Of a DNA stretch of 37,116 bases, positions 1-7,957 are shown one piece after another; the stretch's first letter is position 1, and every line of letters begins with the position of its first letter. The notes beneath the pieces were generated by a model. The model worked only from the letters and a program-made list of their open reading frames with translations. It had not been told where the DNA came from and did no database searches. Location: assembly GCA_018650465.1 (NCBI GenBank), contig JABIFY010000119.1, positions 1 through 37,116 of the forward strand, in the 5' to 3' direction. Source of the stretch: Alphaproteobacteria bacterium (GTDB lineage Bacteria > Pseudomonadota > Alphaproteobacteria > UBA2966). The translations under genes and the position numbers were made by a program.

Positions 1-21
1 CAAATCTGTTGCGATACTCAT
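1..21 (-). CDS. Start of a minus-strand gene cut by the window edge
   Basis: On the minus strand an ATG at 21-19 opens a frame reading M-S-I-A-T-D-L before the window ends. An AGGAG ribosome binding site lies at 35-31, nine bases upstream, which is a good spacing. Only seven codons are visible, so no product can be named. The terminator at 77-105 separates it from the S26-like pair, so it probably has its own promoter. Confidence 0.45.
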
Positions 22-76
22 AGTGTAATACTCCTGATTTTCGATTGATTTTAAAAAGGCCATGCAAATAGACACG

Positions 77-105
77 AAAAAAGCACCTTATGGCCAATAA
101 GGTGC
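77..105 (-). terminator. Intrinsic terminator of the S26-like gene pair
   Basis: A perfect 9-bp stem (83-91 with 97-105) closes a 5-base loop and is followed on the minus strand by six T residues (82-77). It lies about 120 bases past the stop codon of the 224-1012 gene and would end transcription of that pair. The stem is AT-rich in its inner half, so strength is moderate. Confidence 0.75.
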
Positions 106-223
106 TACGTGCTCGAAACGGAAATGTTCGGAGTGATATTCAGTAGTCGGTGAAGTTAAGGTCCTGACGCGTCGAGCCCCGAAACTGCTAATAGAGGGGT
201 TAGTTCAGTAGTTTGCCTGAGAT

Positions 224-1012
224 TTATCTTAAGTATGACAGGGGCGTTACCCAATCGGGCCAATTCGCTACGACTTTTGGTAAGATTCCTATCATTTGAC
301 CTTTGCGAATTATCTTCTTTTGAAAGTAAGTACCCATCTTTGTTGGCGCGCGATTGTCCGCTGAAACGAAATAATGCTCGCTCGCCAAAGCGATTTCATC
401 AGCACATACTGGCTCATCCTTTGAACCGATTTGATTTGTTGCGGGACTTGACTGGCATACAGTTTGACCCGGAATGCCTACAATGCGATTGATTACTTTG
501 TCGCGACCCAGACGATAAACAACCAGGTCGCCAACATTTGGCTTGAAGAAGTCGTCTTGTCGTCCATTATTAATTTTGTAAACCGCAATATCTCCGTAAC
601 AAAGAAGGGGGCACATATGATCGGTTCTCGTTACGGCGTAATCGTAGGGCGAAGAATTTGAGAATGCTGTAAGGAGCAAAAATAAAGCCAATGCCGCGCC
701 ACAAATTGGGGTAACACGTCTTGCTCCGATCTTTGGTAAGTCCAATACCAGGAAGGCATATGCGATCAGCAACACGAGCAAGTTAATAAGCAACAAATTT
801 GCTGAAAGCATAAAGTTCAAACGGAGAGGTCCAAAGGGAACAAAAAGGGGGAGAATTCTTACCGCAAAAAATAGAAAAACCAGTGTGTAACCAAGAGGTT
901 TTTTGCCTACTGAAATCAGGTGCAGACCTGGAACGATCATAAATAGTAAGATTTTTCCAACATATCCAAGTACTGCTGCCAAAAGTTTTTTCAAATCAAA
1001 TGATGTCATCAT
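224..1012 (-). CDS. Polytopic membrane protein with degenerate S26 signal-peptidase-like domain
   Basis: About 262 aa. Hydrophobic stretches near residues 10-34, 40-60, 66-90 and 100-118 suggest four membrane segments, followed by an exported domain that resembles signal peptidase I (family S26). The order of motifs fits: HMCPLLCYGD (132-141), VGDLVVYR, INRIVGIPG (174-182) and YFVSADNR. In LepB these are SMxPTLxxGD, KRGDIVVF, IKRVxGLPGD and GDNRDxS. The nucleophile Ser is replaced by His132 and the general-base Lys by Asn175, so peptidase activity is unlikely. Cys134 and Cys138 form a CPxxC shared with the upstream paralogue. Start: ATG at 1012 (or 1009) behind an AGGA site; a TTG at 1045 is also in frame. 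Follows the 1060-1989 gene by 47 bases and probably forms an operon with it. Function unknown. Confidence 0.72.
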   Translation of the reverse strand: MMTSFDLKKLLAAVLGYVGKILLFMIVPGLHLISVGKKPLGYTLVFLFFAVRILPLFVPFGPLRLNFMLSANLLLINLLVLLIAYAFLVLDLPKIGARRVTPICGAALALFLLLTAFSNSSPYDYAVTRTDHMCPLLCYGDIAVYKINNGRQDDFFKPNVGDLVVYRLGRDKVINRIVGIPGQTVCQSSPATNQIGSKDEPVCADEIALASEHYFVSADNRAPTKMGTYFQKKIIRKGQMIGILPKVVANWPDWVTPLSYLR

Positions 1013-1059
1013 GACTTCCTCGTGGACAATCACCTTTCTGCCCAATAGTAGTTGGCTTG

Positions 1060-1989
1060 TTATCTAGCATTTGAGATTGATTTTGGTTTTTCAGACGTTG
1101 AGGAAAAACCAAACAAATTAATATTTGTCCATTTATATATAGTCAGAAGCGTACGACCCAGGATGGCAGTGTTGTCATCAGAGACCAATTGATATTCACT
1201 GATATTGCCAATTTTCACGGACTGAATACCAATGATCCGGGTTCTTTCAATCAAGTTGACATTGCCTTTTTGTTTGGCTGGGAAGGTATATTGCCCTTTG
1301 CCGAGAACGACATAATCGAATGGGAAAAAGTCGTAGTTACTTAGACAAAAGGCGTCGTAAGGCAAATAATTCTCGATGGTCTCATCCTCTGTACAGTCCT
1401 TTCCTCGCGGTCCTGCCAATATTTTAGCAACGCCCAATTTGGTGGAGGTGTTCGGAACTGCAACATTTTCAAGTGAAACGATAACATGTTTTCCGACGGC
1501 TATTTCCCCAACCCGATGAGAGTTCAATTCATATTGAACAATGTCGTTAATGCAAAATTCAGGACAAGTCTGATTTCCTTGTTCAACAAGAATGTAACTG
1601 AAATCCCGATCATGCAGGGGCATGAAGAACATCAGAATCACAATTGACGCAGGTATAATATTGACGGGTTTTAGTGAACGGTTTTCCAGGTTGCCAAAAT
1701 CACTGGCAAGCAGAACCCATGAAATTAGCTGTGCGATAAATGGCAACTCGACATATGGGTGAACTTTGCCAAATTCATTGGCAAAAAAATCAAGTGGACT
1801 GTTAGAAACAACAAAGCTGGCAACAACGAAGAGTGCAAACAACAGGCTACCCAGAATCTTCCGATTACAGGTAATTTGATGCAGGCCAGGTACGAAGACG
1901 AACACAGCGAGTTTGGTCAGGTAGTTAAGGCTTCGCCCTAAAGTCCAGTCCCGTGAAAGCCAGGGTAATTTTGTCTGAAAGAATTCCAT
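1060..1989 (-). CDS. Paralogous polytopic S26-like membrane protein, catalytic residues absent
   Basis: About 309 aa. It shares with its downstream neighbour the N-terminal membrane motif VPGLHQI followed by a basic turn and LG (residues 33-47), four hydrophobic segments, and an S26-like outer domain. The active-site loop reads QTCPEFCIND (140-149): Gln140 replaces the catalytic Ser, and a CPxxC (142-146) matches the neighbour's CPLLC. The second box AKILAGPRG has no catalytic Lys. A further Cys pair follows (GKDC and AFCL). The two proteins are divergent but clearly related, so they look like an old duplication. Start: ATG at 1989 behind AGGTGA; a GTG at 1995 is the alternative. It is first in a two-gene unit. 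The region is AT-richer than the cox cluster, which suggests acquisition. Function unknown. Confidence 0.7.
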   Translation of the reverse strand: MEFFQTKLPWLSRDWTLGRSLNYLTKLAVFVFVPGLHQITCNRKILGSLLFALFVVASFVVSNSPLDFFANEFGKVHPYVELPFIAQLISWVLLASDFGNLENRSLKPVNIIPASIVILMFFMPLHDRDFSYILVEQGNQTCPEFCINDIVQYELNSHRVGEIAVGKHVIVSLENVAVPNTSTKLGVAKILAGPRGKDCTEDETIENYLPYDAFCLSNYDFFPFDYVVLGKGQYTFPAKQKGNVNLIERTRIIGIQSVKIGNISEYQLVSDDNTAILGRTLLTIYKWTNINLFGFSSTSEKPKSISNAR

Positions 1990-2068
1990 GCTCACCTATA
2001 TGCAGGGACCAGGGACATTTTTATGTGATCCAAGAAATTAAGAGCAATTCCCCATCACATCTTTTTGC

Positions 2069-2097
2069 ACAATATCACGTGTTTTGGGTAAACACAA
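2069..2097 (-). promoter_or_regulatory. Candidate promoter for the S26-like pair
   Basis: On the minus strand a TTGTGT (-35, 2097-2092) and a TATTGT (-10, 2074-2069) are separated by exactly 17 bases, about 80 bases before the ATG at 1989. A CACGTG palindrome lies in the spacer. An ATGTGAT/ATCACAT inverted pair (2023-2029 and 2054-2060) lies downstream and could be an operator. Inference from sequence only. Confidence 0.45.
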
Positions 2098-2142
2098 GCG
2101 TAATTTATGTTTTCTGGGTATTCTTCCCTTGTTGGCTCAAAC

Positions 2143-2237
2143 TCACCCCGCCTCAGTCCCGCCAACCGTCAATTCATCAATCTTCAGTGTCGGCTGGCCC
2201 ACGCCGACCGGCACGCCCTGGCCGTCGTTGCCGATCA
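2143..2237 (-). pseudogene. tldD: Remnant of a second tldD 3' end
   Basis: Positions 2145-2226 match the 3' end of the intact tldD (3534-3615) with six differences in 82 bases. After a GTC the match resumes with GTTGCCGATCA, which in tldD lies 39 bases further inside the gene. The fragment therefore has an in-frame 13-codon deletion between two GTC triplets. Translated on the minus strand it reads [14 protein letters not shown] and on to the normal C-terminus, ending in TGA where tldD has TAG. All base differences before the stop are at third codon positions and silent, so the fragment diverged while its parent was still coding. It is in the same orientation as tldD, and the two copies bracket the receiver/Hpt genes. 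Confidence 0.85.
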
Positions 2238-2293
2238 AAAATCTAGCCTTCATCCGCATCGAACCTCATGCAATCCCTTTTCCCGTCACTTTC

Positions 2294-2321
2294 TTGACAT
2301 CTCCTGGTCGCGCAATATGTT
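2294..2321 (+). promoter_or_regulatory. Candidate promoter for the receiver/Hpt pair
   Basis: A consensus TTGACA (2294-2299) is followed after 16 bases by TATGTT (2316-2321), about 100 bases upstream of the receiver start. The two GANTC sites just downstream would put methylation-sensitive sequence in the early transcribed region. The -10 is only a partial match. Confidence 0.4.
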
Positions 2322-2420
2322 GATTTTATGCCGATTTCGGCTTGATTCGAATCACTATAGTTCTCATTGGTACCCTGTTTATTGTGCGCAGTACGTCAAC
2401 TACGAAATAACACCGGGCTA

Positions 2421-2936
2421 ATGGCAATAAAAAGACTGGACCTCTCTGCACTCAATTTTCTGGTTATTGATGATGGTCAGTTTATGCGGCTGATCATCAA
2501 GCAGATTTTGCGTGGCCTGGGTGCCACGAGCTACAAGGAGGCGGAGGACGGGCTTGAGGGATTGGAAATCCTGGACAACTATCCTGCCGACATCATCATA
2601 CTCGATATCATGATGGAACCCATGAACGGCATCGAATTCACGCGTCGTTTTCGGGCCTCCAAGGGTGCTGCCAACCCCAAAGCACCCATTATCATGCTGA
2701 CCGCTTATTCAGATGGTCCTGCGTTGCACCAGGCGCGCGATGCAGGTGCCACTGAATTTATTAACAAGCCCGTTTCGGGCGGAACGTTATATTCGCGTAT
2801 TGAAGAAGTCATTTTAAGACCTCGGCAATTTGTTCGCTGCCGCAGCTTTGTTGGCCCGGATCGCCGCCGGCTGGCCAAGAAACATGACACGGGTGACCGC
2901 CGTCGCAAGGGTGAAGATGTCAGCAATGCCCAATAG
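2421..2936 (+). CDS. CheY-like receiver-domain protein
   Basis: About 171 aa. A single receiver domain covers roughly residues 12-130: acidic pair Asp17-Asp18, phospho-acceptor Asp62 in IIILDIMM, Thr94 in MLTAYSD and Lys116 in INKPVS. All the residues needed for phosphorylation are present. There is no DNA-binding or enzymatic output domain. The tail holds an Arg-rich FVGPDRRR motif, seen in other alphaproteobacterial single-receiver proteins. The frame extends upstream to 2367, but the ATG at 2421 gives a normal receiver N-terminus. The Hpt gene follows after 18 bases, so the two are probably co-transcribed. No histidine kinase lies nearby, so the phosphodonor must be elsewhere. Confidence 0.85.
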   Translation: MAIKRLDLSALNFLVIDDGQFMRLIIKQILRGLGATSYKEAEDGLEGLEILDNYPADIIILDIMMEPMNGIEFTRRFRASKGAANPKAPIIMLTAYSDGPALHQARDAGATEFINKPVSGGTLYSRIEEVILRPRQFVRCRSFVGPDRRRLAKKHDTGDRRRKGEDVSNAQ

Positions 2937-2954
2937 TTGGTTGCAGGAGAAAAG

Positions 2955-3476
2955 ATGAACATTAACAATTCAGGCTCTGATGGAGACGGGGATCAAGAGG
3001 ATGATTTCGAAGTCGAAATCTCCCCGCCTTCATACGAATTGATGGGCAAGGCCCCGGTGATTGAAGATAATCTCGAACCGGCTTTGCGCGAAATCAGTGC
3101 TGTTCTGCAATCGAAAAGTGACATGTACCGCAAACGTTTGTTTGAAGCGGTTGAGCGGTTGGAAGAAACCTATAAAATTCTTGTCGCTGATGCGGCGTCG
3201 CGAGAGGGTCTGACGACCTTGCGCAAATTGGCGCACAATCTGAAGGGTGAAGGGGGGACTTTTGATTATCCCATGATCTCCGAGATATGCCGGACGTTTT
3301 GCACATTCATAGAAGACATGGAGAAAGCCAGCGCTTTTGACCTGGCTGTCATCCGGCTGCACATCGATTCAATTCACATGGTCACCGCGCAAAACCTGCG
3401 GGGAGATGTCGCTAAGCAGGGCAGCGAAATTCTCGAAGGACTGCGAGCCGTTATCCAGCAGGGCGCGCGCAAGTAA
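2955..3476 (+). CDS. Hpt-domain (histidine phosphotransfer) protein
   Basis: About 173 aa, with an AGGAGA site five bases before the ATG at 2955. The core motif LAHNLKGEGGTF (residues 92-103) with His94 is the classic Hpt signature, where the histidine shuttles phosphate between receiver domains. Residues 1-40 are acidic, low-complexity and probably disordered. The rest is predicted helical, as expected of an Hpt bundle. Position directly after a receiver gene suggests the two are relay partners. The frame also reads back to 2937, but the ribosome binding site favours 2955. The target process is unknown. Confidence 0.75.
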   Translation: MNINNSGSDGDGDQEDDFEVEISPPSYELMGKAPVIEDNLEPALREISAVLQSKSDMYRKRLFEAVERLEETYKILVADAASREGLTTLRKLAHNLKGEGGTFDYPMISEICRTFCTFIEDMEKASAFDLAVIRLHIDSIHMVTAQNLRGDVAKQGSEILEGLRAVIQQGARK

Positions 3477-3482
3477 GGCTCA

Positions 3483-3526
3483 TGTTGCTCGAGACCCGTG
3501 TTGCTCGAGACCAGGGCAATACGGGT
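3483..3526. repeat. Short direct repeat and inverted repeat between convergent genes
   Basis: TGTTGCTCGAGACC occurs twice in tandem (3483-3496 and 3499-3512), and ACCCGT (3494-3499) pairs with ACGGGT (3521-3526). It sits between the convergent ends of the Hpt gene and tldD. It may fold as a weak terminator, but there is no T run. Confidence 0.5.
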
Positions 3527-3531
3527 GGCCG

Positions 3532-4968
3532 CTACCCCGCCTCAGTCCCACCAACCGTCAGCTCATCGATCTTCAGCGTTGGCTGGCCCACGCCGACCGG
3601 CACGCCCTGGCCGTCCTTGCCGCAGGTGCCGACGCCGGGGTCGAGTTCCATGTCGTTGCCGATCATGCTGACTTTGGTCAGGACATCGGGGCCGTTGCCG
3701 ATCAGGGTGGCGCCTTTGACGGCGGCACCGATTTTGCCGTTTTCGATCTGGTAGGCTTCGGTGCAGGTGAAGACGAACTTGCCGCTGGTGATGTCGACCT
3801 GGCCACCGCCAAAGTTCACGGCATACAAACCGTTTTTGACGGATTTGATGATTTCTTCCGGGTCTTGGTCGCCATTTTCCATGACCGTGTTGGTCATACG
3901 CGGGATGGGCATGTGGGCATAATCCTGGCGGCGGCCGTTGCCGGTTGGGGCAACGCCCATCAGGCGGGAATTCAGGCGGTCCTGCATATAACCTTTCAGG
4001 ATACCGTCTTCGATCAGCACGGTGCGGCTGGTCGGGGTGCCTTCATCGTCGATGCTTAAAGATCCGCGCCGATCCATCAAGGTGCCGTCATCCACCACGT
4101 TGACACCAGGGGAGGCCACGCGCTGGCCCAGCAATTCGGAAAAGGCGCTGGTTTTTTTGCGGTTAAAATCACCTTCCAGGCCGTGGCCAATGGCTTCATG
4201 CAGTAAAATACCTGGCCAGCCTGGCCCGAGCACAACAGGCACAGTGCCCGCCGGGGCGGGAACGGAGGACAGGTTCACGTCGGCCTGGCGCATGGCTTCG
4301 TCGATGGCGGCTTTCCAGGATTCCGGCTTCAGATAGTCGGCATACAGGGTGCGGCCACCTGTGCCAAAGCTGCCGGTTTCCTGGCGGTCGCCTTCGCCCA
4401 GCACGACCGATACGTTAAAGCGCACCAGGGGGCGCACGTCGCCAGCCCGGCTGCCATCGGCCCGCAGGATTTCGACCACCTGCCACGATCCAGCCAGAGA
4501 AGCAGAGACCTGGCGCACGCGGTCGTCGCTGCTGCGGGCATAGGCATCGATTTCTTCCAGCAGTTTAACCTTTTCCCCGAACGGCACATCGTTCAGCGGA
4601 TTGTCATCTATATATAAAGACTGGTTGGTGCCGGTGGGCCCGTCAGCCATGGTGCCTGAACGGCCCTGGCGCACAGACTGAACGGTGTCTGATGCGCGCT
4701 TGATGGCGGCTTCAGACAGTTCCGAAGCATGGGCATAACCGGTTGATTCGTCGGACACAGCCCGCAAACCAAAGCCTTGTGAGGTATCGAAACTGGCCGA
4801 TTTCAGACGACCGTCATCCCAGGCGAGGGCTTCGGATTGTTTATATTCCAGGAATAACTCACCATCGTCGCAGCCGCTCAAGGCACCCTCGACCAGGCCC
4901 TGAACCTTGTTTCGGTCCAGGCCGGCGCGGGTGAATAACATTTCTTCGGCTTTGCTGCTGTCGCTCAT
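3532..4968 (-). CDS. tldD: Metalloprotease TldD
   Basis: 478 aa, full length for the family. TldD forms a heterodimeric zinc protease with TldE/PmbA that degrades unfolded peptides and trims some modified-peptide precursors and antitoxins. The active-site helix HEAIGHGLEGD is at residues 257-267, giving the HExxxH zinc motif, and the conserved C-terminal [18 protein letters not shown] is intact. It diverges from the cox operon, with about 475 bases between it and ctaC. A second copy of its last codons lies at 2143-2237. No pmbA gene is in the window. Confidence 0.95.
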   Translation of the reverse strand: MSDSSKAEEMLFTRAGLDRNKVQGLVEGALSGCDDGELFLEYKQSEALAWDDGRLKSASFDTSQGFGLRAVSDESTGYAHASELSEAAIKRASDTVQSVRQGRSGTMADGPTGTNQSLYIDDNPLNDVPFGEKVKLLEEIDAYARSSDDRVRQVSASLAGSWQVVEILRADGSRAGDVRPLVRFNVSVVLGEGDRQETGSFGTGGRTLYADYLKPESWKAAIDEAMRQADVNLSSVPAPAGTVPVVLGPGWPGILLHEAIGHGLEGDFNRKKTSAFSELLGQRVASPGVNVVDDGTLMDRRGSLSIDDEGTPTSRTVLIEDGILKGYMQDRLNSRLMGVAPTGNGRRQDYAHMPIPRMTNTVMENGDQDPEEIIKSVKNGLYAVNFGGGQVDITSGKFVFTCTEAYQIENGKIGAAVKGATLIGNGPDVLTKVSMIGNDMELDPGVGTCGKDGQGVPVGVGQPTLKIDELTVGGTEAG

Positions 4969-5070
4969 AGTGGTCTCATTTGCTGGTCATATTCGGGATT
5001 GAAGGTGATTTCAGAGAATAGAGGCCACAGGCCTGCGAGAACAGGGCTGAACGGGATCAAGAACGCATTT

Positions 5071-5100
5071 TGTCGCAGCCCCTGCGACATATTGTCGCAA
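5071..5100. promoter_or_regulatory. TGTCGCA inverted-repeat cluster upstream of cox operon
   Basis: TGTCGCAG (5071-5078), three C residues and CTGCGACA (5082-5089) form a perfect 8-bp inverted repeat. TTGTCGCAA follows at 5092-5100, so the same core appears three times in 30 bases. The GNCGC cores resemble sites described for the RegA/PrrA/ActR redox regulators of alphaproteobacteria. That link is inference. The site could also serve tldD. Confidence 0.45.
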
Positions 5101-5229
5101 TTTTGTTGATCCAGGACATACTTGCCAAAGGCTGGCGAAAGTCCGACCTGCCTTGACGCTGTAAGCATTTTTCTGCCGTCTGGCCCGTTTTGCTTTGTTT
5201 TGTGAGAGTCTTTAGCTGTTTATATGGGC

Positions 5230-5258
5230 TTGTTCTAAATCTAAACAATGTGTAATCT
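5230..5258 (+). promoter_or_regulatory. Candidate promoter of the cox operon
   Basis: TTGTTC (5230-5235) and TAATCT (5253-5258) are 17 bases apart. Transcription would begin near 5265 and give a leader of about 180 bases before the ctaC ATG at 5444. The match to consensus is moderate. Confidence 0.4.
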
Positions 5259-5443
5259 CGCGCCGAATTCAGCATTTAGCCATGCTGGTCGGGGGAGGGG
5301 TCTGTCCGACAATTATTGGTTCCTGTTTCATAACTGTTTCAGGGGCCGGAATTGTCTTGGAATTATCCAGGCATATCCAGACTTATCGATCGGTTTGTTT
5401 GCCGCAGTATTATGCGGCCTATGACGAGGAGACGGAACGGATC

Positions 5444-6298
5444 ATGTCGTTCAGTAAAAATATTGCCGCTCTTGTTACCGCACTGGGCACCGGGATTGCC
5501 GCTGTCGCAGGTTTTTCTGCTGCAGCTCTGGCTTCCCAGCCGGTGCCATGGCAAACGGGTTTTCAGGCTGCTGTCACACCGGTGATGGAGCAAATTAACG
5601 ATTTTCATAATCTGCTTTTGGTTATCATCATTGTTATCACCATTTTTGTGACCGCTTTGATGATGTACGTTATGTGGCGCTTCAGTGCCAAAAATAACCC
5701 AGAGCCATCAAAGACGACGCATAACACCTTGATCGAAATCATCTGGACGGCTGTTCCAATCATGATTTTGGTAGTTATTTCGGTGCCGTCGCTGAAGCTT
5801 CTTTACCTGGAAGACAAAGCCCCGAACGCTGAAATGACGCTCAAAGTCACAGCCAACCAGTTTTACTGGAATTACGAATATCCCGATCACGGCGGTTTTG
5901 CTTTTGATGCCACCATGGTGGACGAGGCAGATCTGAAAAAAGGTCAGCCCCGCTTGCTGACCGCTGATGAAGCCGTTGTCGTGCCGGTAAACACTGAAGT
6001 TCGTGTCTTGCTGGCCGCCGCTGATGTCATTCACGCCTGGGCCATGCCGGCCTTTGGTGTCAAGACAGATGCCGTACCGGGCCGTTTGAACGAAACATGG
6101 TTCAAGGTAACAAAAGAAGGCACTTACTACGGTCAGTGTTCTGAACTTTGCGGTACGAACCACGGTTTCATGCCGATCATGGTCAAAGTTGTTTCCAAAG
6201 AAGATTTCGCCAAATGGGTTGCAAAGGCCAAGGTAGAATATGCTTCTGACGAGGCAGCTGAACCTGCGGTCAAAGTTGCGACTATCACAAAAAATTAA
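5444..6298 (+). CDS. ctaC: Cytochrome c oxidase subunit II (CuA)
   Basis: 284 aa from the ATG at 5444, which follows an AGGAG site at 5427-5431 and starts a typical signal peptide (residues 1-30, ending AAALA). Two membrane helices follow (about 58-84 and 100-125), then the periplasmic cupredoxin domain. The CuA ligands are visible: His197, Cys232, Glu234, Cys236, His240 and Met243 in CSELCGTNHGFM. It receives electrons from cytochrome c and passes them to heme a in subunit I. First gene of the aa3 oxidase operon; ctaD follows after 50 bases. No C-terminal cytochrome c domain is present, so it is the ordinary aa3 form. Confidence 0.96.
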   Translation: MSFSKNIAALVTALGTGIAAVAGFSAAALASQPVPWQTGFQAAVTPVMEQINDFHNLLLVIIIVITIFVTALMMYVMWRFSAKNNPEPSKTTHNTLIEIIWTAVPIMILVVISVPSLKLLYLEDKAPNAEMTLKVTANQFYWNYEYPDHGGFAFDATMVDEADLKKGQPRLLTADEAVVVPVNTEVRVLLAAADVIHAWAMPAFGVKTDAVPGRLNETWFKVTKEGTYYGQCSELCGTNHGFMPIMVKVVSKEDFAKWVAKAKVEYASDEAAEPAVKVATITKN

Positions 6299-6348
6299 GG
6301 CTCAATTCCGCAAACCATTAAGCGGATAGTATCAAGAGGTTACGGATA

Positions 6349-7920
6349 ATGAGCGATTCCCACGATCATACCCCCACCGGGCTGAAGCGTTGGCTTTACT
6401 CGACGAACCACAAAGATATTGGCACGATGTATATCATCTACGCTATTATCGCTGGTCTCGTCGGATCCCTGTTTTCAGTGATCATGCGCCTGGAATTACA
6501 AGAACCAGGTATGCAGTATTTCATGGACGACTTTCAGTCGTTTAACGTTGTGGTCACGGCCCATGGTCTGATCATGGTGTTCTTCATGGTCATGCCCGCC
6601 CTGATTGGTGGCTTTGGCAACTGGTTTGTGCCGCTGATGATTGGCGCGCCTGACATGGCCTTCCCACGGATGAACAACATCAGTTTCTGGCTGTTGATCC
6701 CGGCGGCAATCCTGTTGGTAGCATCGCCCTTTGTTGATGGTGGTGCCGGTACGGGTTGGACGGTTTATGCGCCTTTGTCGACGTCAGGCCATCCCGGCAT
6801 GGCTGTTGATATGGCCATCCTCAGCCTTCACCTCGCGGGTGCGTCTTCCATCCTGGGTGCAGCCAACTTCATCACCACCATCTTCAATATGCGCGCACCT
6901 GGCATGACCTTGCACAAGATGCCGCTGTTTGTCTGGTCAGTTCTGATCACCGCCTTCCTGCTGTTGTTGTCCTTGCCTGTTCTGGCTGGCGCCATCACCA
7001 TGCTGTTGACGGATCGTAACTTTGGCACAGCTTTTTATGATGCCTCGAACGGTGGCGATCCGGTTTTGTATCAGCACCTGTTCTGGTTCTTCGGTCACCC
7101 GGAAGTGTACATTCTGATCTTGCCCGGTTTTGGTATTGTCAGTCACATCATCTCGACCTTCTCGCGTAAGCCGATCTTTGGTTATCTGGGCATGGCCTAT
7201 GCCATGGTTGCCATTGGCTTTGTTGGCTTCATCGTTTGGGCGCACCACATGTATACAGTGGGTCTGGACGTTGATACGCGAGCCTATTTTGTGGCGGCCA
7301 CCATGGTTATTGCGGTGCCGACGGGGGTCAAGATTTTCTCCTGGATAGCCACCATGTGGGGCGGATCAATTACCTTCAAGACCCCGATGATGTGGGCTCT
7401 TGGCATGATCTTCCTGTTCGTGGTTGGTGGTGTGACGGGTGTTGTGCTTGCCAACGCCGGTGTCGATGTGGCGCTGCATGATACTTATTATGTTGTTGGT
7501 CACTTCCACTACACCATGTCGATGGGTGCCATGTTCTCGATCTTTGCCGGTTTCTATTACTGGATTGGCAAAATGTCGGGACGTCAGTATCCGGAAACAC
7601 TTGGTAAACTGCACTTCTGGATTACCTTCATTGGCGTGAACCTGACCTTCTTCCCGATGCACTTCTCGGGTCTGGCAGGCATGCCGCGGCGTATCCCTGA
7701 TTATCCGGATGCTTTCGATGGCTGGAACTATATCTCGTCGCTAGGCGCTTACATGTCCTTTGCCGGTGCGATCCTGTTCGTCTTCATCGTTTGGCGTACA
7801 ATGAAAGCCGGTGAGCAAGTTGCCGACAATCAGTGGGGCGAAAGCGCCAATACGCTGGAATGGACGGTATCTTCACCACCACCGTTCCACACCTTCGAAG
7901 AACTGCCGCGCATTAAATAA
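6349..7920 (+). CDS. ctaD: Cytochrome c oxidase subunit I
   Basis: 523 aa with twelve expected membrane helices. It holds heme a and the heme a3-CuB site where oxygen is reduced. Visible signatures are [15 protein letters not shown] (CuB His and cross-linked Tyr), [15 protein letters not shown] (heme ligands), [10 protein letters not shown] with the D-channel Asp, the HPE glutamate and the K-channel Lys in TGVKIFSW. All mark an A1-type heme-copper oxidase with both proton channels. A GAGG site at about 6336 precedes the ATG. It lies between subunit II and heme O synthase in one operon. Confidence 0.98.
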   Translation: MSDSHDHTPTGLKRWLYSTNHKDIGTMYIIYAIIAGLVGSLFSVIMRLELQEPGMQYFMDDFQSFNVVVTAHGLIMVFFMVMPALIGGFGNWFVPLMIGAPDMAFPRMNNISFWLLIPAAILLVASPFVDGGAGTGWTVYAPLSTSGHPGMAVDMAILSLHLAGASSILGAANFITTIFNMRAPGMTLHKMPLFVWSVLITAFLLLLSLPVLAGAITMLLTDRNFGTAFYDASNGGDPVLYQHLFWFFGHPEVYILILPGFGIVSHIISTFSRKPIFGYLGMAYAMVAIGFVGFIVWAHHMYTVGLDVDTRAYFVAATMVIAVPTGVKIFSWIATMWGGSITFKTPMMWALGMIFLFVVGGVTGVVLANAGVDVALHDTYYVVGHFHYTMSMGAMFSIFAGFYYWIGKMSGRQYPETLGKLHFWITFIGVNLTFFPMHFSGLAGMPRRIPDYPDAFDGWNYISSLGAYMSFAGAILFVFIVWRTMKAGEQVADNQWGESANTLEWTVSSPPPFHTFEELPRIK

Positions 7921-7957
7921 GTCCGGCATTCGGGCCCGGAAACCAGGTAAAGACATA

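Larger units (their letters stand above)
1990..2420. other. Intergenic region between S26-like pair and receiver gene
   Basis: This 431-base stretch has no convincing gene. It holds the candidate promoter of the S26-like pair (2069-2097), the tldD remnant (2143-2237), a candidate plus-strand promoter (2294-2321), and a perfect 10-bp palindrome GATTCGAATC (about 2344-2353) made of two GANTC sites, the CcrM methylation target in alphaproteobacteria. Short open frames here are overlaps of the tldD remnant and are not supported. Confidence 0.6.
4969..5443. other. Divergent tldD / ctaC control region
   Basis: 475 bases without a supported gene. An open frame from 5282 runs into ctaC, but it has no signal peptide until the ATG at 5444 and is taken as untranslated leader. 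The region holds a cluster of TGTCGCA motifs (5071-5100) and a candidate sigma-70 type promoter (5230-5258). Several GC-rich stretches between 5280 and 5420 may form a structured leader. Confidence 0.6.

Noticed and set aside
3337-4059. Long plus-strand frame antisense to tldD
   Set aside because: It is a shadow of the GC-rich tldD coding strand, without a ribosome binding site or recognisable domain.
5282-5443. N-terminal extension of ctaC
   Set aside because: The signal peptide and AGGAG site place the start at 5444; the extension has no family match.
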